Assembly (NCBI RefSeq): GCF_019039255.1
Contig: NZ_CP077062.1
Span: forward strand, 4,712,001-4,776,000
Origin: Nocardioides panacis
GTDB taxonomy: Bacteria; Actinomycetota; Actinomycetes; Propionibacteriales; Nocardioidaceae
DNA length: 64,000 nucleotides
Reading direction: 5' to 3'
Shown here: piece by piece, positions 33,904 through 43,112 of the stretch
Layout: each line of letters begins with the position of its first letter
How positions within the stretch are numbered: position 1 is the stretch's first letter
Notes under the pieces: generated by a model
The model's input: only the letters and a program-made list of their open reading frames with translations
The model's database searches: none
Told to the model about the DNA's origin: nothing
Made by a program: the position numbers and the translations under genes

Positions 33904-33966
33904 GATAGTCCGTGACGGACTTGTTGCTCCGGGGTACCGGAGACAACAATTCCGTCACGGACTATC
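33904..33966. repeat. Long inverted repeat (about 30-bp stem)
   Basis: The 5' arm (33904-33932) and 3' arm (33937-33966) pair over 28 of 30 positions with a four-base loop, one mismatch and one bulge. Each arm contains the smaller odd palindrome TCCGTGACGGA or its complement TCCGTCACGGA. It starts four bases after the NAD(P)-binding gene stop and could be a terminator, a double operator, or a remnant of a small mobile element. There is no U-tract. Confidence 0.8.
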
Positions 33967-34013
33967 CGGACGGTCGGTGCACCGGGTTGCTCCCTTGGGG
34001 GATGCTGGGGCTC

Positions 34014-34905
34014 ATGCAAGAGACCTCTGTCGGTTCGCCCGACGACCTGGCCAAGCGACTCGGTGAGACCGGGTACCTCTGCGACGACTCGCTGGCCACC
34101 ATCGGCTACCTCGCCCTGAAGATGCACCGGCCGCTGCTGCTGGAGGGGGGAGCCGGGCACCGGCAAGACGGCGCTCGCGGAGGCGTTCGCCGAGGCGCTC
34201 GACCTGCCGCTGATCCGGCTGCAGTGCTACGAGGGCATCGACGCCGGCCAGGCGCTGTACGACTGGGACTTCCCGCGGCAGATCCTGCACCTGCGGGCCC
34301 TCGAGGCGGCCGGCGGCGGCGCGGTGAGCGACGCCGACGCGGCCGAGGAGTCCCTGTTCGACGAGCGGTTCCTGCTCGCCCGACCGGTGCTGCGGGCGCT
34401 GCGGGAGAGCCCCGCGGTGCTGCTCGTGGACGAGATCGACCGGGCCGACGACGAGTTCGAGGCCTTCCTGCTGGAGGTGCTCTCGACCTACCAGGTGACG
34501 ATCCCCGAGCTCGGCACGGTGACCGCCGCGACGCCCCCGATCGTGGTGCTCACCTCCAACCGGACCCGCGAGCTGCACGACGCGCTGAAGCGCCGCTGCC
34601 TCTACCACTGGGTCGAGCACCCCGGCCTCGACCGGGAGATCGCGATCGTCCGGTCCCGGGCGCCGGAGGTCTCCGAGACCCTGGCCCGGCAGGTCGCCAC
34701 GATGGTCCAGCGCCTGCGTACGGCGGAGGGGCTGCTCAAGCCCCCCGGCGTGGCCGAGACCCTCGACTGGGCGCGTGCGCTGGAGGCCCTCGGCGCCGGC
34801 GAGCTCGACGTGGAGAACGCCGCCCGGACGCTCGGCGCCGTGGTGAAGTACCGCGAGGACGCCCAGCGGGTCCGGCAGGCGCTGGACCGGATGCTGACCG
34901 CGTGA
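34014..34905 (+). CDS. coxD: MoxR-type AAA ATPase of the cox cluster, one-base frameshift
   Basis: The two frames join into one protein of about 296 residues if one base is removed from the six-G run at 34145-34150. The Walker A then reads LLEGEPGTGKTALAEAFAEAL, followed by VLLVDEIDRADDEFEAFLLEVL (Walker B) and PIVVLTSNRTRELHDALKRRCLYHW (sensor 1 and arginine finger). CoxD-type ATPases help insert the sulfurated Mo/Cu centre of CO dehydrogenase-like enzymes, with the VWA protein CoxE. ATG 34014 (MQETSVGSPDDLAKRLGE) is the likely start; ATG 34002 is in frame. The gene ends four bases before coxE. Confidence 0.85.
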
Positions 34906-34909
34906 CGCC

Positions 34910-36052
34910 GTGACCGAGTCGATCCTGGCGCCGCACCACCACGACGCGGACGAGCTGCTGCTCGGGTTCGCCCGGGCGCTGCGCGCCGCCGGGGTTCCGG
35001 TCACCCAGGACCGCAGCCAGGCCTACCTCGAGGCGACCTCCCTGGTCGGGCTCGACGACCAGCGCGCGACCTACTGGGCCGGCCGGGCCACGCTGTGCTC
35101 CGGCCCCGACGACCTGGACCGCTACGACCAGGTATTCGAGGCCTGGTTCCTGACCTCGGACCGGCCGATGGGGCGGGCGCCGAAGGACGAGCGGCAGGTC
35201 CAGCAGGCCGCGCTGGAGACCGGCGAGTCCGGCGGTGCCGGCGACGAGCTCGACGAGGACACCCTGCACGCGATGGCCAGCGAGGCGGAGGTGCTCCGGC
35301 AGCGCGACATCGCCGAGATGCCGGCGTCGGAGAAGGCCCGCCTCGCGGCGATGTTCGAGACCCTCCAGCCGCGCGCGCCGCACCGCAGCGCCCAGCGACG
35401 TACCCCGTGGCACCGCGGCGACGTCGACGCCCAGCGGACGCTGCGGCTGATGCTCCGGCGGATGGGGGAGCCCGGCGAGATCGCCTACCGGCGGCGCTCC
35501 ACCCGGCCGCGCCGGGTGGTGCTGCTGGTCGACGTCTCCGGTTCGATGAGCGCGTACGCCGACGCCCTGCTGCGGCTCGCGCACCGGTTCAGCCATCCCC
35601 GGCCGACCCGCGGCGCACCGCCCCGGACCGAGGTGTTCACGCTCGGCACCCGGCTGACCCGGGTGACCCGGGCGATGCGGATGCGGGACGCCGAGCGGGC
35701 GATCATCGCGGCCGGCGAGACCGTCCCGGACTGGTCGGGCGGCACCCGGCTCGGCGAGACGCTGCGGATCTTCATGGACCGCTGGGGGCAGCGCGGGCTG
35801 GCCCGCGGCGCGGTCGTCGTGGTGTTCAGCGACGGCTGGGAGCGCGGCGACGCGTCGCTGCTCGGCGAGCAGATGAGCCGGCTGCACCGGATCGCCCACC
35901 GGGTGGTCTGGGTGAACCCGCACGTCGGCAAGGACGGCTACCTGCCGGTGCAGCAGGGAATCGTGGCGGCCCTGCCCTACGTTGACGACTTGGTGGCGGG
36001 TCACTCGCTCGCCACCTTCGAGGACCTGATCGAGGTGGTCGCCCATGCGTGA
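34910..36052 (+). CDS. coxE: CoxE-like VWA-domain protein
   Basis: The 380-residue protein has a C-terminal von Willebrand A domain with a perfect MIDAS motif DVSGSMS (from about residue 208) and VVVFSDGWERGD further on. The N-terminal part (LLLGFARALRAAGVPVTQDRSQAYLEA) is typical of CoxE/DUF58-like partners of MoxR ATPases. It should work with the preceding AAA protein in maturation of the molybdenum hydroxylase. The GTG start at 34910 is four bases after the coxD-type stop, and its 3' end overlaps the XdhC gene by eight bases, so the three are one transcript. Confidence 0.9.
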   Translation: MTESILAPHHHDADELLLGFARALRAAGVPVTQDRSQAYLEATSLVGLDDQRATYWAGRATLCSGPDDLDRYDQVFEAWFLTSDRPMGRAPKDERQVQQAALETGESGGAGDELDEDTLHAMASEAEVLRQRDIAEMPASEKARLAAMFETLQPRAPHRSAQRRTPWHRGDVDAQRTLRLMLRRMGEPGEIAYRRRSTRPRRVVLLVDVSGSMSAYADALLRLAHRFSHPRPTRGAPPRTEVFTLGTRLTRVTRAMRMRDAERAIIAAGETVPDWSGGTRLGETLRIFMDRWGQRGLARGAVVVVFSDGWERGDASLLGEQMSRLHRIAHRVVWVNPHVGKDGYLPVQQGIVAALPYVDDLVAGHSLATFEDLIEVVAHA

Positions 36053-37175
36053 AGTGCTCCCCGAGCTGATGCGGTGGTGGCGGGACGGGAAGACCATCGG
36101 GGTCGGCACCGTCGTCGCGACGTTCCGCTCGGCCCCCCGGCCCCCCGGCGCGTCGATGCTCGTCGGCCCGTCCGGTGAGGCCGTCGGGTCGGTGTCCGGC
36201 GGCTGCGTCGAGGGCGCGGTCTACGAGCTCGCCCAGTCCGTGGTCGGCACCGGTGCCCCCAAGCTGCAGCGCTACGGGGTCAGCGACGACGACGCCTTCG
36301 CGGTCGGGCTGACCTGCGGCGGCATCCTGGACGTGTACGTCGAGAAGATCGACGTGCACACGTTCCCCGAGCTCGGCGCCATCGCCGAGGACGTCGAGGC
36401 CGGCCGCCCGGTGGCCGTCGCCACCGTCGTGGAGCACCCGGACCCGGCATGGATCGGGCGGCGGATGGTGGTGCGCCCCGACGACGGTGAGCGCTCGGGG
36501 TCCATCGGCTCGCCGCGCGCGGACGCCGCGGTGGCCGACGACGCCCTGGGCCTGCTCGCGTCCGGGCACGACCAGACGCTGACCTACGGCCCCGACGGCG
36601 AGCGCCGCGGCGAGGGCATGCGGGTCTTCGTGTGGTCGTTCGCCCCGGCGCCGCGGATGCTGGTCTTCGGCGCGATCGACTTCGCCGCGGCGGTGGCCCG
36701 GATGGGCAACTTCCTCGGCTACAAGGTCACCGTCTGCGACGCCCGTCCGGTGTTCGCGACCAACTCGCGCTTCCCGTCGGCCGACGAGGTGGTGGTCAAG
36801 TGGCCGCACAAGTACCTCCGTGAGGAGATCGAGGCCGGCCGCATCGACCAGCGCACCGTGCTCTGCGTGCTCACCCACGACCCGAAGTTCGACGTCCCCC
36901 TGCTCGAGGTGGCGCTGCGGCTGCCGGACCACCAGCAGGTCGCGTACGTCGGGGCGATGGGGTCCCGGCGCACCCACGAGGACCGGATGGCGCGGCTCGA
37001 GGAGGCCGGCCTCACCCACGAGGAGATCGGCCGGCTGTCCTCGCCGGTCGGGCTCGACCTCGGTGCGCGGACCCCGGAGGAGACCGCGGTCAGCATCGCC
37101 GCGGAGATCATCGCGCTCCGCTGGGGCGGGAAGGGCGAGCGGCTCGCCTCGATGGAGGGCCGGATCCACCACTGA
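36045..37175 (+). CDS. XdhC/CoxI-family maturation factor
   Basis: The 376-residue protein has the XdhC N-terminal domain (TVVATFRSAPRPPGASMLVGPSGEAVGSVSGGCVEGAV, about 24-62, with the conserved Cys) and a C-terminal Rossmann domain (RMLVFGAIDFAAAVARMGNFLGYKVTVCDARPVFA). XdhC binds molybdenum cofactor, protects it during sulfuration and delivers it to xanthine dehydrogenase-family enzymes; CoxI/CoxF are the cox-cluster equivalents. It overlaps coxE, and coxS begins 142 bp downstream. The G/C runs in this gene keep the frame, unlike those in six other genes. Confidence 0.92.
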   Translation: MREVLPELMRWWRDGKTIGVGTVVATFRSAPRPPGASMLVGPSGEAVGSVSGGCVEGAVYELAQSVVGTGAPKLQRYGVSDDDAFAVGLTCGGILDVYVEKIDVHTFPELGAIAEDVEAGRPVAVATVVEHPDPAWIGRRMVVRPDDGERSGSIGSPRADAAVADDALGLLASGHDQTLTYGPDGERRGEGMRVFVWSFAPAPRMLVFGAIDFAAAVARMGNFLGYKVTVCDARPVFATNSRFPSADEVVVKWPHKYLREEIEAGRIDQRTVLCVLTHDPKFDVPLLEVALRLPDHQQVAYVGAMGSRRTHEDRMARLEEAGLTHEEIGRLSSPVGLDLGARTPEETAVSIAAEIIALRWGGKGERLASMEGRIHH

Positions 37176-37205
37176 CCCGGTCCGACGCGCACCCGGGGAG
37201 CGCGA

Positions 37206-37223
37206 CCTGTCCTTTCGGACAGG
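37206..37223. terminator. Hairpin between the maturation genes and coxS
   Basis: CCTGTCC, TTTC and GGACAGG form a 7-bp perfect hairpin 30 bases after the XdhC stop and 95 bases before coxS. It could end or attenuate the coxD-coxE-xdhC transcript, or act as an operator for the coxSLM promoter. The remaining intergenic sequence shows no clear -10 box. Confidence 0.5.
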
Positions 37224-37317
37224 GTGCGCAATCTGGCCCCTGTGACCCTTGTCTCGTGTCGTCAAAGCGGCAACGATCTGCCTAACCGCACTCGCGAGCC
37301 AGCACAGGAGATTGTCG

Positions 37318-37812
37318 ATGACCCGGATCAGTGTGACCGTCGACGGAGCCAAGTACTCCGACGACGTCGAACCCCGCATGCTTCTCGTCCAGTACCTCCG
37401 TGAACGTCTCGGCAAGACCGGCACCGTCGTGGGGTGCGACACCAGCAACTGCGGCGCCTGCACCGTGCACCTCGGCGGACGCAGCGTGAAGTCGTGCAAC
37501 GTGCTGGCCGTCCAGGCCGACGGGCAGGACGTGACCACCGTGGAGGGGCTCTCGCAGAACGGCGAGCTGCACCCGATGCAGAAGGCCTTCCACGAGTGTC
37601 ACGCCCTCCAGTGCGGCTACTGCACCCCGGGCATGATCATGCAGTCCATCGACCTGCTCAACGACAACCCGAAGCCGAGCGAGGCCGAGATCCGCGACGG
37701 TCTCGAGGGCAACCTGTGCCGGTGCACCGGCTACCACAACATCGTGCGTGCGGTGCAGACGGCCTCCGGCCAGGAGTCCAAGGCCGACGCCCTCGAAGGG
37801 AGCGCCTCATGA
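37318..37812 (+). CDS. coxS: Molybdenum hydroxylase small subunit, [2Fe-2S]
   Basis: The 164-residue protein carries the two [2Fe-2S] clusters of the CO dehydrogenase/xanthine dehydrogenase family. The plant-type ferredoxin domain has [15 protein letters not shown] and a later Cys in VKSC. The helical domain has CGYCTPGM and CRCTGY. It passes electrons from the molybdenum site in CoxL to FAD in CoxM. The ATG start at 37318 follows an AGGAG motif. Its stop overlaps the coxL ATG (ATGA). Length matches the family. Confidence 0.95.
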   Translation: MTRISVTVDGAKYSDDVEPRMLLVQYLRERLGKTGTVVGCDTSNCGACTVHLGGRSVKSCNVLAVQADGQDVTTVEGLSQNGELHPMQKAFHECHALQCGYCTPGMIMQSIDLLNDNPKPSEAEIRDGLEGNLCRCTGYHNIVRAVQTASGQESKADALEGSAS

Positions 37813-40283
37813 CCGTCACCGAGGACCGGCCGGCCGCGCTGGAGATCGGCAACAAGCGTCGCCGCAAGGAGGACCAGCGGCTGATCACCGGCCGCACCAA
37901 GTGGACCGACAACATCCAGCTCACCGGGATGCTGCACATCGCGATGGTGCGCAGCCCCTTCGCGCACGCGACCATCACCCACATCGACACCGCCGAGGCC
38001 GCGGCGGCCCCGAACGTCGTCGCGGTGCTGACCGGCGAGGACGTCAAGGACGAGCAGGGCAGCCTGCCGAACGCCTGGGCGATCACCCCCGACCAGGTCA
38101 CCCCCAACCACCCGTCGATCGCGGTCGACCGGGTCGCGTTCGCGGGCGAGGTCGTCGCGGTCGTCATCGCCCGTACGGCGGCCGAGGCGCGGGACGCGGC
38201 CGAGCTCGTCGACGTGGACTACGAGGAGCTGCCCGCGGCGCTCGACCTGCGCGAGTCGGCCGAGGACAAGGTGCTCGCGCACCCCGACCTGGGCACGAAC
38301 AAGTCGGCGTTCTGGCAGTTCGACTCCGAGGGCGCCGGCACCGGCGGCAACGTCGACGCGGCCATCGAGAAGGCCCGCGCGGACGGCATCGTGATCGAGC
38401 GCGAGTACCGCCAGCAGCGGCTGATCCCGGCCTTCATGGAGCCCCGCTCCGTGGTCGTCGACCCGACCGGCGAGCAGCTGACCATGTGGTCGGCCACCCA
38501 GAACCCGCACATCCTGCGGTTCCTGCTCGCCGCGGTGCTCGGCATGTCGGAGTCCAAGATCCGGGTGATCGCCCCCGACGTCGGCGGCGGCTTCGGCGGC
38601 AAGCTGCAGGTCACTCCCGAGGAGTTCATCACCTTCATGGCGGCCCGCCGGCTGGGCAAGCCGGTGAAGTACACCGAGACCCGGTCCGAGTCGCTGATGG
38701 CGGCCCACCACGGTCGCGACCAGTGGCAGAAGCTCACGCTGGCCGCCACCAAGGAGGGCAAGGTCACCGGCCTCAAGGTCGACCTGATCGCGGACCTCGG
38801 CGCCTACGTCGCGCTGGTCGGCGGCGGCGTCCCGGTGCTCGGCGCGTTCATGTTCAACTCGATCTACAAGTTCGAGGCCTACCAGTTCAACTGCACCACG
38901 GTGCTGACGAACAAGACCTGGACCGACGCCTACCGCGGCGCAGGCAGGCCCGAGGCCACCTTCGCCATCGAGCGGATCATGGACGAGCTCGCCCACGAGC
39001 TCGGCGTGGACCCGCTCGAGGTCCGGGAGAGGAACTGGATCAAGAACACCGAGTTCCCGTTCACGACCGTCTGCGGCATGGAGTACGACTCCGGCAACTA
39101 CGAGGCGGCCACCGAGCGGGCCAAGGAGATCTTCGGGTACGACGCGCTGCGGGCCGAGCAGAAGCAGCGCCGCGAGTCGAACGACCCCATCCAGCTCGGC
39201 ATCGGCGTCTCGACGTTCACCGAGATGTGCGGCCTGGCGCCCTCACGGGTGCTCGGCAGCCTGAACTACGGCGCCGGCGGCTGGGAGAGCGCCTCGGTGC
39301 GGATGCTCCCGACCGGCAAGGTCGAGGTCGTCACGGGCTCCTCCGCGCACGGCCAGGGCCACGAGACCGCCTGGTCCCAGATCATCGCGGACCGGCTGGG
39401 CGTCCCGTTCGAGGACGTCGAGGTGCTGCACGGCGACACGCAGGTCGCGGCCAAGGGCATGGACACCTACGGCTCGCGCTCGCTGGTCGTCGGTGGCGAG
39501 GCACTGGTCCGGGCCGCCGACAAGGTGATCGAGAAGGCCAAGCCGATCGCGGCGCACCTGCTCGAGGCCTCCGTCGACGACATCGAGTTCAAGGGCGGCC
39601 GGTTCGGCGTCAAGGGCACCGACCAGGGCCTGGCGATGGCGGAGATCGCGCTGGCGACGTTCGCGGCGCACAACCTCCCCGACGGCATCGAGCCCACGCT
39701 CGACTCCGACGCGACGTACGACCCGGTGGCGTTCTCCTTCCCGCACGGCACGCACCTGTGCGCGATGGAGATCGACACGGAGACCGGGGGGCTGAAGATG
39801 CGGAAGTACGCCTGTGTCGACGACATCGGCAACATCATCAACCCGCTGATCGTCGCCGGCCAGGTGCACGGCGGCCTGGTCCAGGGCATCGCCCAGGCGC
39901 TGTGGGAGGAGGCCGTGCACGACGATGCCGGGACCCTGGTCTCCGCCTCGTTCGTGGACTACCTCGTGCCGACGGCCGCGGACACGATCAGCTTCGACAT
40001 CGACCACACGACGTCCCCCTCGACGACGAACACGCTCGGCACCAAGGGCGTGGGCGAGGCCGGCACCATCGCCTCGACGCCCGCCGTGGTGAACGCCGTG
40101 GTCGACGCGCTGCGGCCGTTCGGCGTCAACGACGTCCGGATGCCGTGCACGCCGGAGCGGGTCTACAAGGCGATCCACGCCCAGGACGGCGCCGAGTCCG
40201 GTGGCGGCGCCACCGAGGGTGCCGCCACGCCACACTTCGACGAGGCCGACACGGCCGACCGCACCGATGGGAGCTCGCTGTGA
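37809..40283 (+). CDS. coxL: Form II CO dehydrogenase-like molybdenum hydroxylase large subunit
   Basis: The 824-residue catalytic subunit binds molybdopterin (MCD). It has [55 protein letters not shown] and the C-terminal [21 protein letters not shown] with the catalytic Glu. The active-site loop at residues 374-380 is AYRGAGR, the hallmark of form II enzymes, not the AYxCSFR of proven CO-oxidising form I with its Mo-Cu centre. Gene order is S-L-M here. Form II members may oxidise CO weakly or act on other aldehydes, purines or aromatics, so I keep the symbol only as a family name. It overlaps coxS and coxM by four bases each. Confidence 0.93.
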   Translation: MTVTEDRPAALEIGNKRRRKEDQRLITGRTKWTDNIQLTGMLHIAMVRSPFAHATITHIDTAEAAAAPNVVAVLTGEDVKDEQGSLPNAWAITPDQVTPNHPSIAVDRVAFAGEVVAVVIARTAAEARDAAELVDVDYEELPAALDLRESAEDKVLAHPDLGTNKSAFWQFDSEGAGTGGNVDAAIEKARADGIVIEREYRQQRLIPAFMEPRSVVVDPTGEQLTMWSATQNPHILRFLLAAVLGMSESKIRVIAPDVGGGFGGKLQVTPEEFITFMAARRLGKPVKYTETRSESLMAAHHGRDQWQKLTLAATKEGKVTGLKVDLIADLGAYVALVGGGVPVLGAFMFNSIYKFEAYQFNCTTVLTNKTWTDAYRGAGRPEATFAIERIMDELAHELGVDPLEVRERNWIKNTEFPFTTVCGMEYDSGNYEAATERAKEIFGYDALRAEQKQRRESNDPIQLGIGVSTFTEMCGLAPSRVLGSLNYGAGGWESASVRMLPTGKVEVVTGSSAHGQGHETAWSQIIADRLGVPFEDVEVLHGDTQVAAKGMDTYGSRSLVVGGEALVRAADKVIEKAKPIAAHLLEASVDDIEFKGGRFGVKGTDQGLAMAEIALATFAAHNLPDGIEPTLDSDATYDPVAFSFPHGTHLCAMEIDTETGGLKMRKYACVDDIGNIINPLIVAGQVHGGLVQGIAQALWEEAVHDDAGTLVSASFVDYLVPTAADTISFDIDHTTSPSTTNTLGTKGVGEAGTIASTPAVVNAVVDALRPFGVNDVRMPCTPERVYKAIHAQDGAESGGGATEGAATPHFDEADTADRTDGSSL

Positions 40284-41134
40284 TCCCCGCCCAGTTCGAC
40301 TACCTGGCGCCCACCAGCCTCGAGGAGGCGCTCGCCGCGCTGGCCGAGCACGGGGACGACGCGAAGATCATCGCCGGGGGGCAGAGCCTGCTCCCGGTGC
40401 TCCGGATGCGGCTGAACGCCCCGGAGGTCGTGATCGACCTCGGCAAGATCGAGGCGCTTCGCGGTGTCCGCGACGACGGCGACGCGATCGTCATCGGCGC
40501 GATGACCACCCACGACGACGTGCTCAAGAACGACCTGGTCCGCGACAACGCGTTCGTGATCACCAAGGCCGTCGAGCAGCTCGCCGACCCGCAGGTGCGG
40601 CACCGCGGCACGTTCGGCGGCGCGCTGGCGCACGCCGACCCCGCCGGCGACCTCGGTGCGCCGTCCCTCGCCCTCGACGCGCAGTTCGTGATCGTCGGCA
40701 GCGGGGGCGAGCGGACCGTGGAGGCCGACGACTTCTTCCGCGACCTGTTCGACACCGCGATCGAGGAGGGCGAGATCCTCAAGGAGGTCCGCATCCCGAA
40801 GCGGGCCGGCTGGGGCGCGCACTACGAGAAGTTCGTGCGGGTGGCCCACCAGTGGCCGATCGTGGCGGTCGCCGCGGCGGTCAAGGTCGAGGGCGGCACG
40901 ATCAGCGAGGCCCGGGTCGGGCTGACCAACATGGGGTCGACGCCGCTGCGTGCCCGCTCCGTCGAGGCGGCCCTGGTCGGCCAGCCGGCCACCGACGAGG
41001 CGGTCCGGGCGGCCGCCCAGTCGGCGGCCGAGGGCACCAACCCGCCCTCCGACCTCAACGGCGACGCGGACTACCGCAAGCACCTGGTGACGGTGCTCAC
41101 GCGGCGCGCCGTGCTCGCGGCAGCAGGGGCGTGA
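40280..41134 (+). CDS. coxM: Molybdenum hydroxylase medium subunit, FAD-binding
   Basis: The 284-residue protein is the FAD subunit. The two FAD-pyrophosphate motifs IIAGGQSLLPVLRMRL (about 32-47) and RHRGTFGGALAHADPAGDLG (about 112-131) are intact, with a C-terminal CO_deh_flav_C domain. It takes electrons from CoxS and passes them to quinone or another acceptor. The GTG start overlaps the coxL stop. The CoxG-like gene follows eight bases after its stop, so S-L-M-G form one transcript. Confidence 0.94.
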   Translation: MIPAQFDYLAPTSLEEALAALAEHGDDAKIIAGGQSLLPVLRMRLNAPEVVIDLGKIEALRGVRDDGDAIVIGAMTTHDDVLKNDLVRDNAFVITKAVEQLADPQVRHRGTFGGALAHADPAGDLGAPSLALDAQFVIVGSGGERTVEADDFFRDLFDTAIEEGEILKEVRIPKRAGWGAHYEKFVRVAHQWPIVAVAAAVKVEGGTISEARVGLTNMGSTPLRARSVEAALVGQPATDEAVRAAAQSAAEGTNPPSDLNGDADYRKHLVTVLTRRAVLAAAGA

Positions 41135-41141
41135 TCGCGGC

Positions 41142-41909
41142 GTGGACCTGAACCACTCGTTCACCGTCCCGGCCTCCGTGGCCGACACCTGGAAGACCTT
41201 CGAGGACATCGAGTCCGTCGCGGGCTGCTTCCCCGGTGCCACCGTCACGGAGGTCGACGGCAACGACTTCAAGGGCACCTGCAAGGTCAAGCTCGGGCCG
41301 ATCGCGATGGTCTACTCCGGCGCCGGCACCTTCCTGGAGAAGGACGAGGCGGCCCGGAGGTTCGTCATCGAGGCCAAGGGCAAGGACAAGCGGGGCAACG
41401 GCACGGCCGGCGCCACGGTGACCGCGACGTTCGCCGAGGCCGAGCCGGGCTCCACCCGGGTCGACGTGCAGACCGACCTCGCGATCACCGGCAAGCCGGC
41501 GCAGTTCGGCCGGGGCGTCATCGAGGACATCTCCAACAAGCTGCTCCAGCAGTTCGTCACCTGCCTGCAGGACAAGGTCGGCAAGGACGAGGAGCCGGCT
41601 GCGGAGGAGGCACCGGCCACCACCGGGTCGGCGCCGCAGGCGGCGCCGGACGCGGCGGGCGCGGAGCCGCCCGCTGCGGCGACGCCCCCGCCGAGCAGCA
41701 CCCCGGCGCCGGTCGCCGCTCCGCGGACCTCCACGGGGTCCTCGGGCGCGTCACGGACGGCGTCCTCGGGGAACTCGGCCCCGGACGACGACGCGCTGGA
41801 CCTCGGCGCGACCGTGCTGCCGATCCTGGCGCGGACCTACGGCCCGCAGGCAGCGATCGCGCTGGTGGCCCTGGTCGTCGGCTACCTGCTGGGCCGCCGA
41901 CGCGGCTGA
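41142..41909 (+). CDS. coxG: CoxG-like SRPBCC protein with C-terminal membrane anchor
   Basis: The 255-residue protein has an N-terminal SRPBCC/CoxG domain (about 1-145: LNHSFTVPASVADTWKTFEDIESVAGCFPGATV, KGTCKVKLGPIAMVYSG). A Pro/Ala/Ser/Thr-rich linker (about 150-215) follows, then one C-terminal helix (AAIALVALVVGYLLG) capped by RRRG. This is a tail-anchored layout with the domain in the cytoplasm. CoxG is thought to recruit CO dehydrogenase to the membrane, which this architecture supports. GTG 41142 is the start. It is the last gene of the coxSLMG transcript. Confidence 0.9.
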   Translation: MDLNHSFTVPASVADTWKTFEDIESVAGCFPGATVTEVDGNDFKGTCKVKLGPIAMVYSGAGTFLEKDEAARRFVIEAKGKDKRGNGTAGATVTATFAEAEPGSTRVDVQTDLAITGKPAQFGRGVIEDISNKLLQQFVTCLQDKVGKDEEPAAEEAPATTGSAPQAAPDAAGAEPPAAATPPPSSTPAPVAAPRTSTGSSGASRTASSGNSAPDDDALDLGATVLPILARTYGPQAAIALVALVVGYLLGRRRG

Positions 41910-41982
41910 CGCCGCTGACCGGCACCGTGACCACGGGCGCCCTCGTCCCACCGGGACGGGGGGCGCTCGCGGCGTACGGCGG

Positions 41983-42354
41983 TCAGCGGGTCAGCCCGCC
42001 GAGCGGCGCCACCGCGATGCCGGAGCTCTCGCACACCCACGTCGGGTCGGGGCCGCCGAGCTCGGGGTGGATGTACAGCGCGTGCGGGTCGAGGTCGTCG
42101 CAGGCGCGGCACAACGGCCAGCGTCCGGTCTCCTCGAGCAGCGCATCCTGCACGTCCTGGGCGATCAGCCCCGCGACGTACTCCTTGCCCTCCTCCCACT
42201 GGGAGGCCCACCACCTCCGGGTGGTCACCGAGGCCTCGAGGGCGGAGACCGAGGCCGGGTTCGCCGCGGCGGTCGCCTCGAGGTCGTGCAACACGAGGGC
42301 CCGCGCGGTCAGCAGAGCGTCTGTCTGGTGCTCGTCGGATGTCACGATGTCCAT
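41983..42354 (-). CDS. Hypothetical protein with a CxxC pair (123 aa)
   Basis: The small soluble protein has two helices (LLTARALVLHDLEATAAANPASVSALEASV, and WWASQWEEGKEYVAGLIAQDVQDALLEETG) and a C-terminal part with LCRACDDLDPHALYIHPELGGPDPTWVCESSG. The CRAC pair, His residues and later Cys could hold zinc. I do not recognise a family. The ATG at 42354 (or GTG at 42363) lies inside the 5' end of the divergent CutC-like gene, so the two genes overlap head to head by several bases, which is unusual. Confidence 0.65.
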   Translation of the reverse strand: MDIVTSDEHQTDALLTARALVLHDLEATAAANPASVSALEASVTTRRWWASQWEEGKEYVAGLIAQDVQDALLEETGRWPLCRACDDLDPHALYIHPELGGPDPTWVCESSGIAVAPLGGLTR

Positions 42355-43105
42355 TGTGAGCACGGATCAAGTCCCAGGGCACGGCCCGGCCCCTCTTCTG
42401 GAGGTCGTCGTGCTGCATCCGCGCGACGTCGCGGGTGCCCACGACGGCGGCGCGGACCGGATCTTCGTGGTCGACGACCTCGGTCTGGACGGGCTCTCGG
42501 CCGAGCCGTCGGTGGTCTCCGCGGTCTGCAAGGAGACCGACCTGCCGGTGCGGGCGATGCTCCGGCTCAACGACACCTTCACCACCACCGGCGGCGAGCT
42601 GACCCGGCTCGTCGGCCTCGGGGAGGACTACCTCGCGGTCGGCGCCGAGGGGGTCTCCTTCGGCTTCCTGACCAGCGACCTGACCGTGGACGTCGAGGTC
42701 TGCGCGCACCTCGCCGACGCGCTCGGGGTGGTGCCGTGGACCTTCCACCGGGCGATCGACGCCTCCCTGGAGACCTCGCTGGCCTGGCGCCAGCTGCGCG
42801 GCCTGCCCGGTCTGGACGCGGTCCTCTCGGCCGGGTCGTCGCGCGGGATGGGCAGCGGCCACGAGGAGCTCACCGACCGGGCGGTGTCGGACGCCGGGGT
42901 CGCCGACCTGCTGATGGCCGGCGGCGGGCTGCGCGGCGAGCACGTGCCGTGGCTGGTCCGGGCCGGGGTGCACCAGTTCCAGGTGGCCTCGACGGTCCGG
43001 CCCGGCGGCACCAAGAAGGCGCACGTCGACGCCGGGCACGTCCGCGCGTGGCGGATGCTGCTCGACGACGCCGCCGACCGCGCGGCGGGACGGCCCACCG
43101 GATGA
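42347..43105 (+). CDS. CutC-like copper homeostasis family protein
   Basis: The protein of about 250 residues has the CutC TIM-barrel pattern: LEVVVLHPRDVAGAHDGGADRIFVV at the N-terminus, EGVSFGFLTSDLTVD, WTFHRAIDASLE, VLSAGSSRGMG, and ADLLMAGGGLRGEHVPWLVRAGVHQFQVAS. CutC was linked to copper tolerance in E. coli but its biochemical role is unsettled. The start may be ATG 42347 or the in-frame GTG 42356; neither has a clear ribosome binding site. Seven bases separate it from the next gene, so they are likely cotranscribed. Confidence 0.82.
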   Translation: MSIVSTDQVPGHGPAPLLEVVVLHPRDVAGAHDGGADRIFVVDDLGLDGLSAEPSVVSAVCKETDLPVRAMLRLNDTFTTTGGELTRLVGLGEDYLAVGAEGVSFGFLTSDLTVDVEVCAHLADALGVVPWTFHRAIDASLETSLAWRQLRGLPGLDAVLSAGSSRGMGSGHEELTDRAVSDAGVADLLMAGGGLRGEHVPWLVRAGVHQFQVASTVRPGGTKKAHVDAGHVRAWRMLLDDAADRAAGRPTG

Positions 43106-43112
43106 GCAGCAC

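Noticed and set aside
37809-40283. CoxL as a proven aerobic CO dehydrogenase (form I)
   Set aside because: The active-site loop reads AYRGAGR (form II) and lacks the AYxCSFR motif with the copper-binding Cys.
37748-41134. Very long open frame overlapping coxS, coxL and coxM in another frame
   Set aside because: Its product over coxL is Arg/Ala/Gly-rich with no domain, while the other frame encodes a complete, motif-rich CoxL. Only the coxM part of this frame is real.
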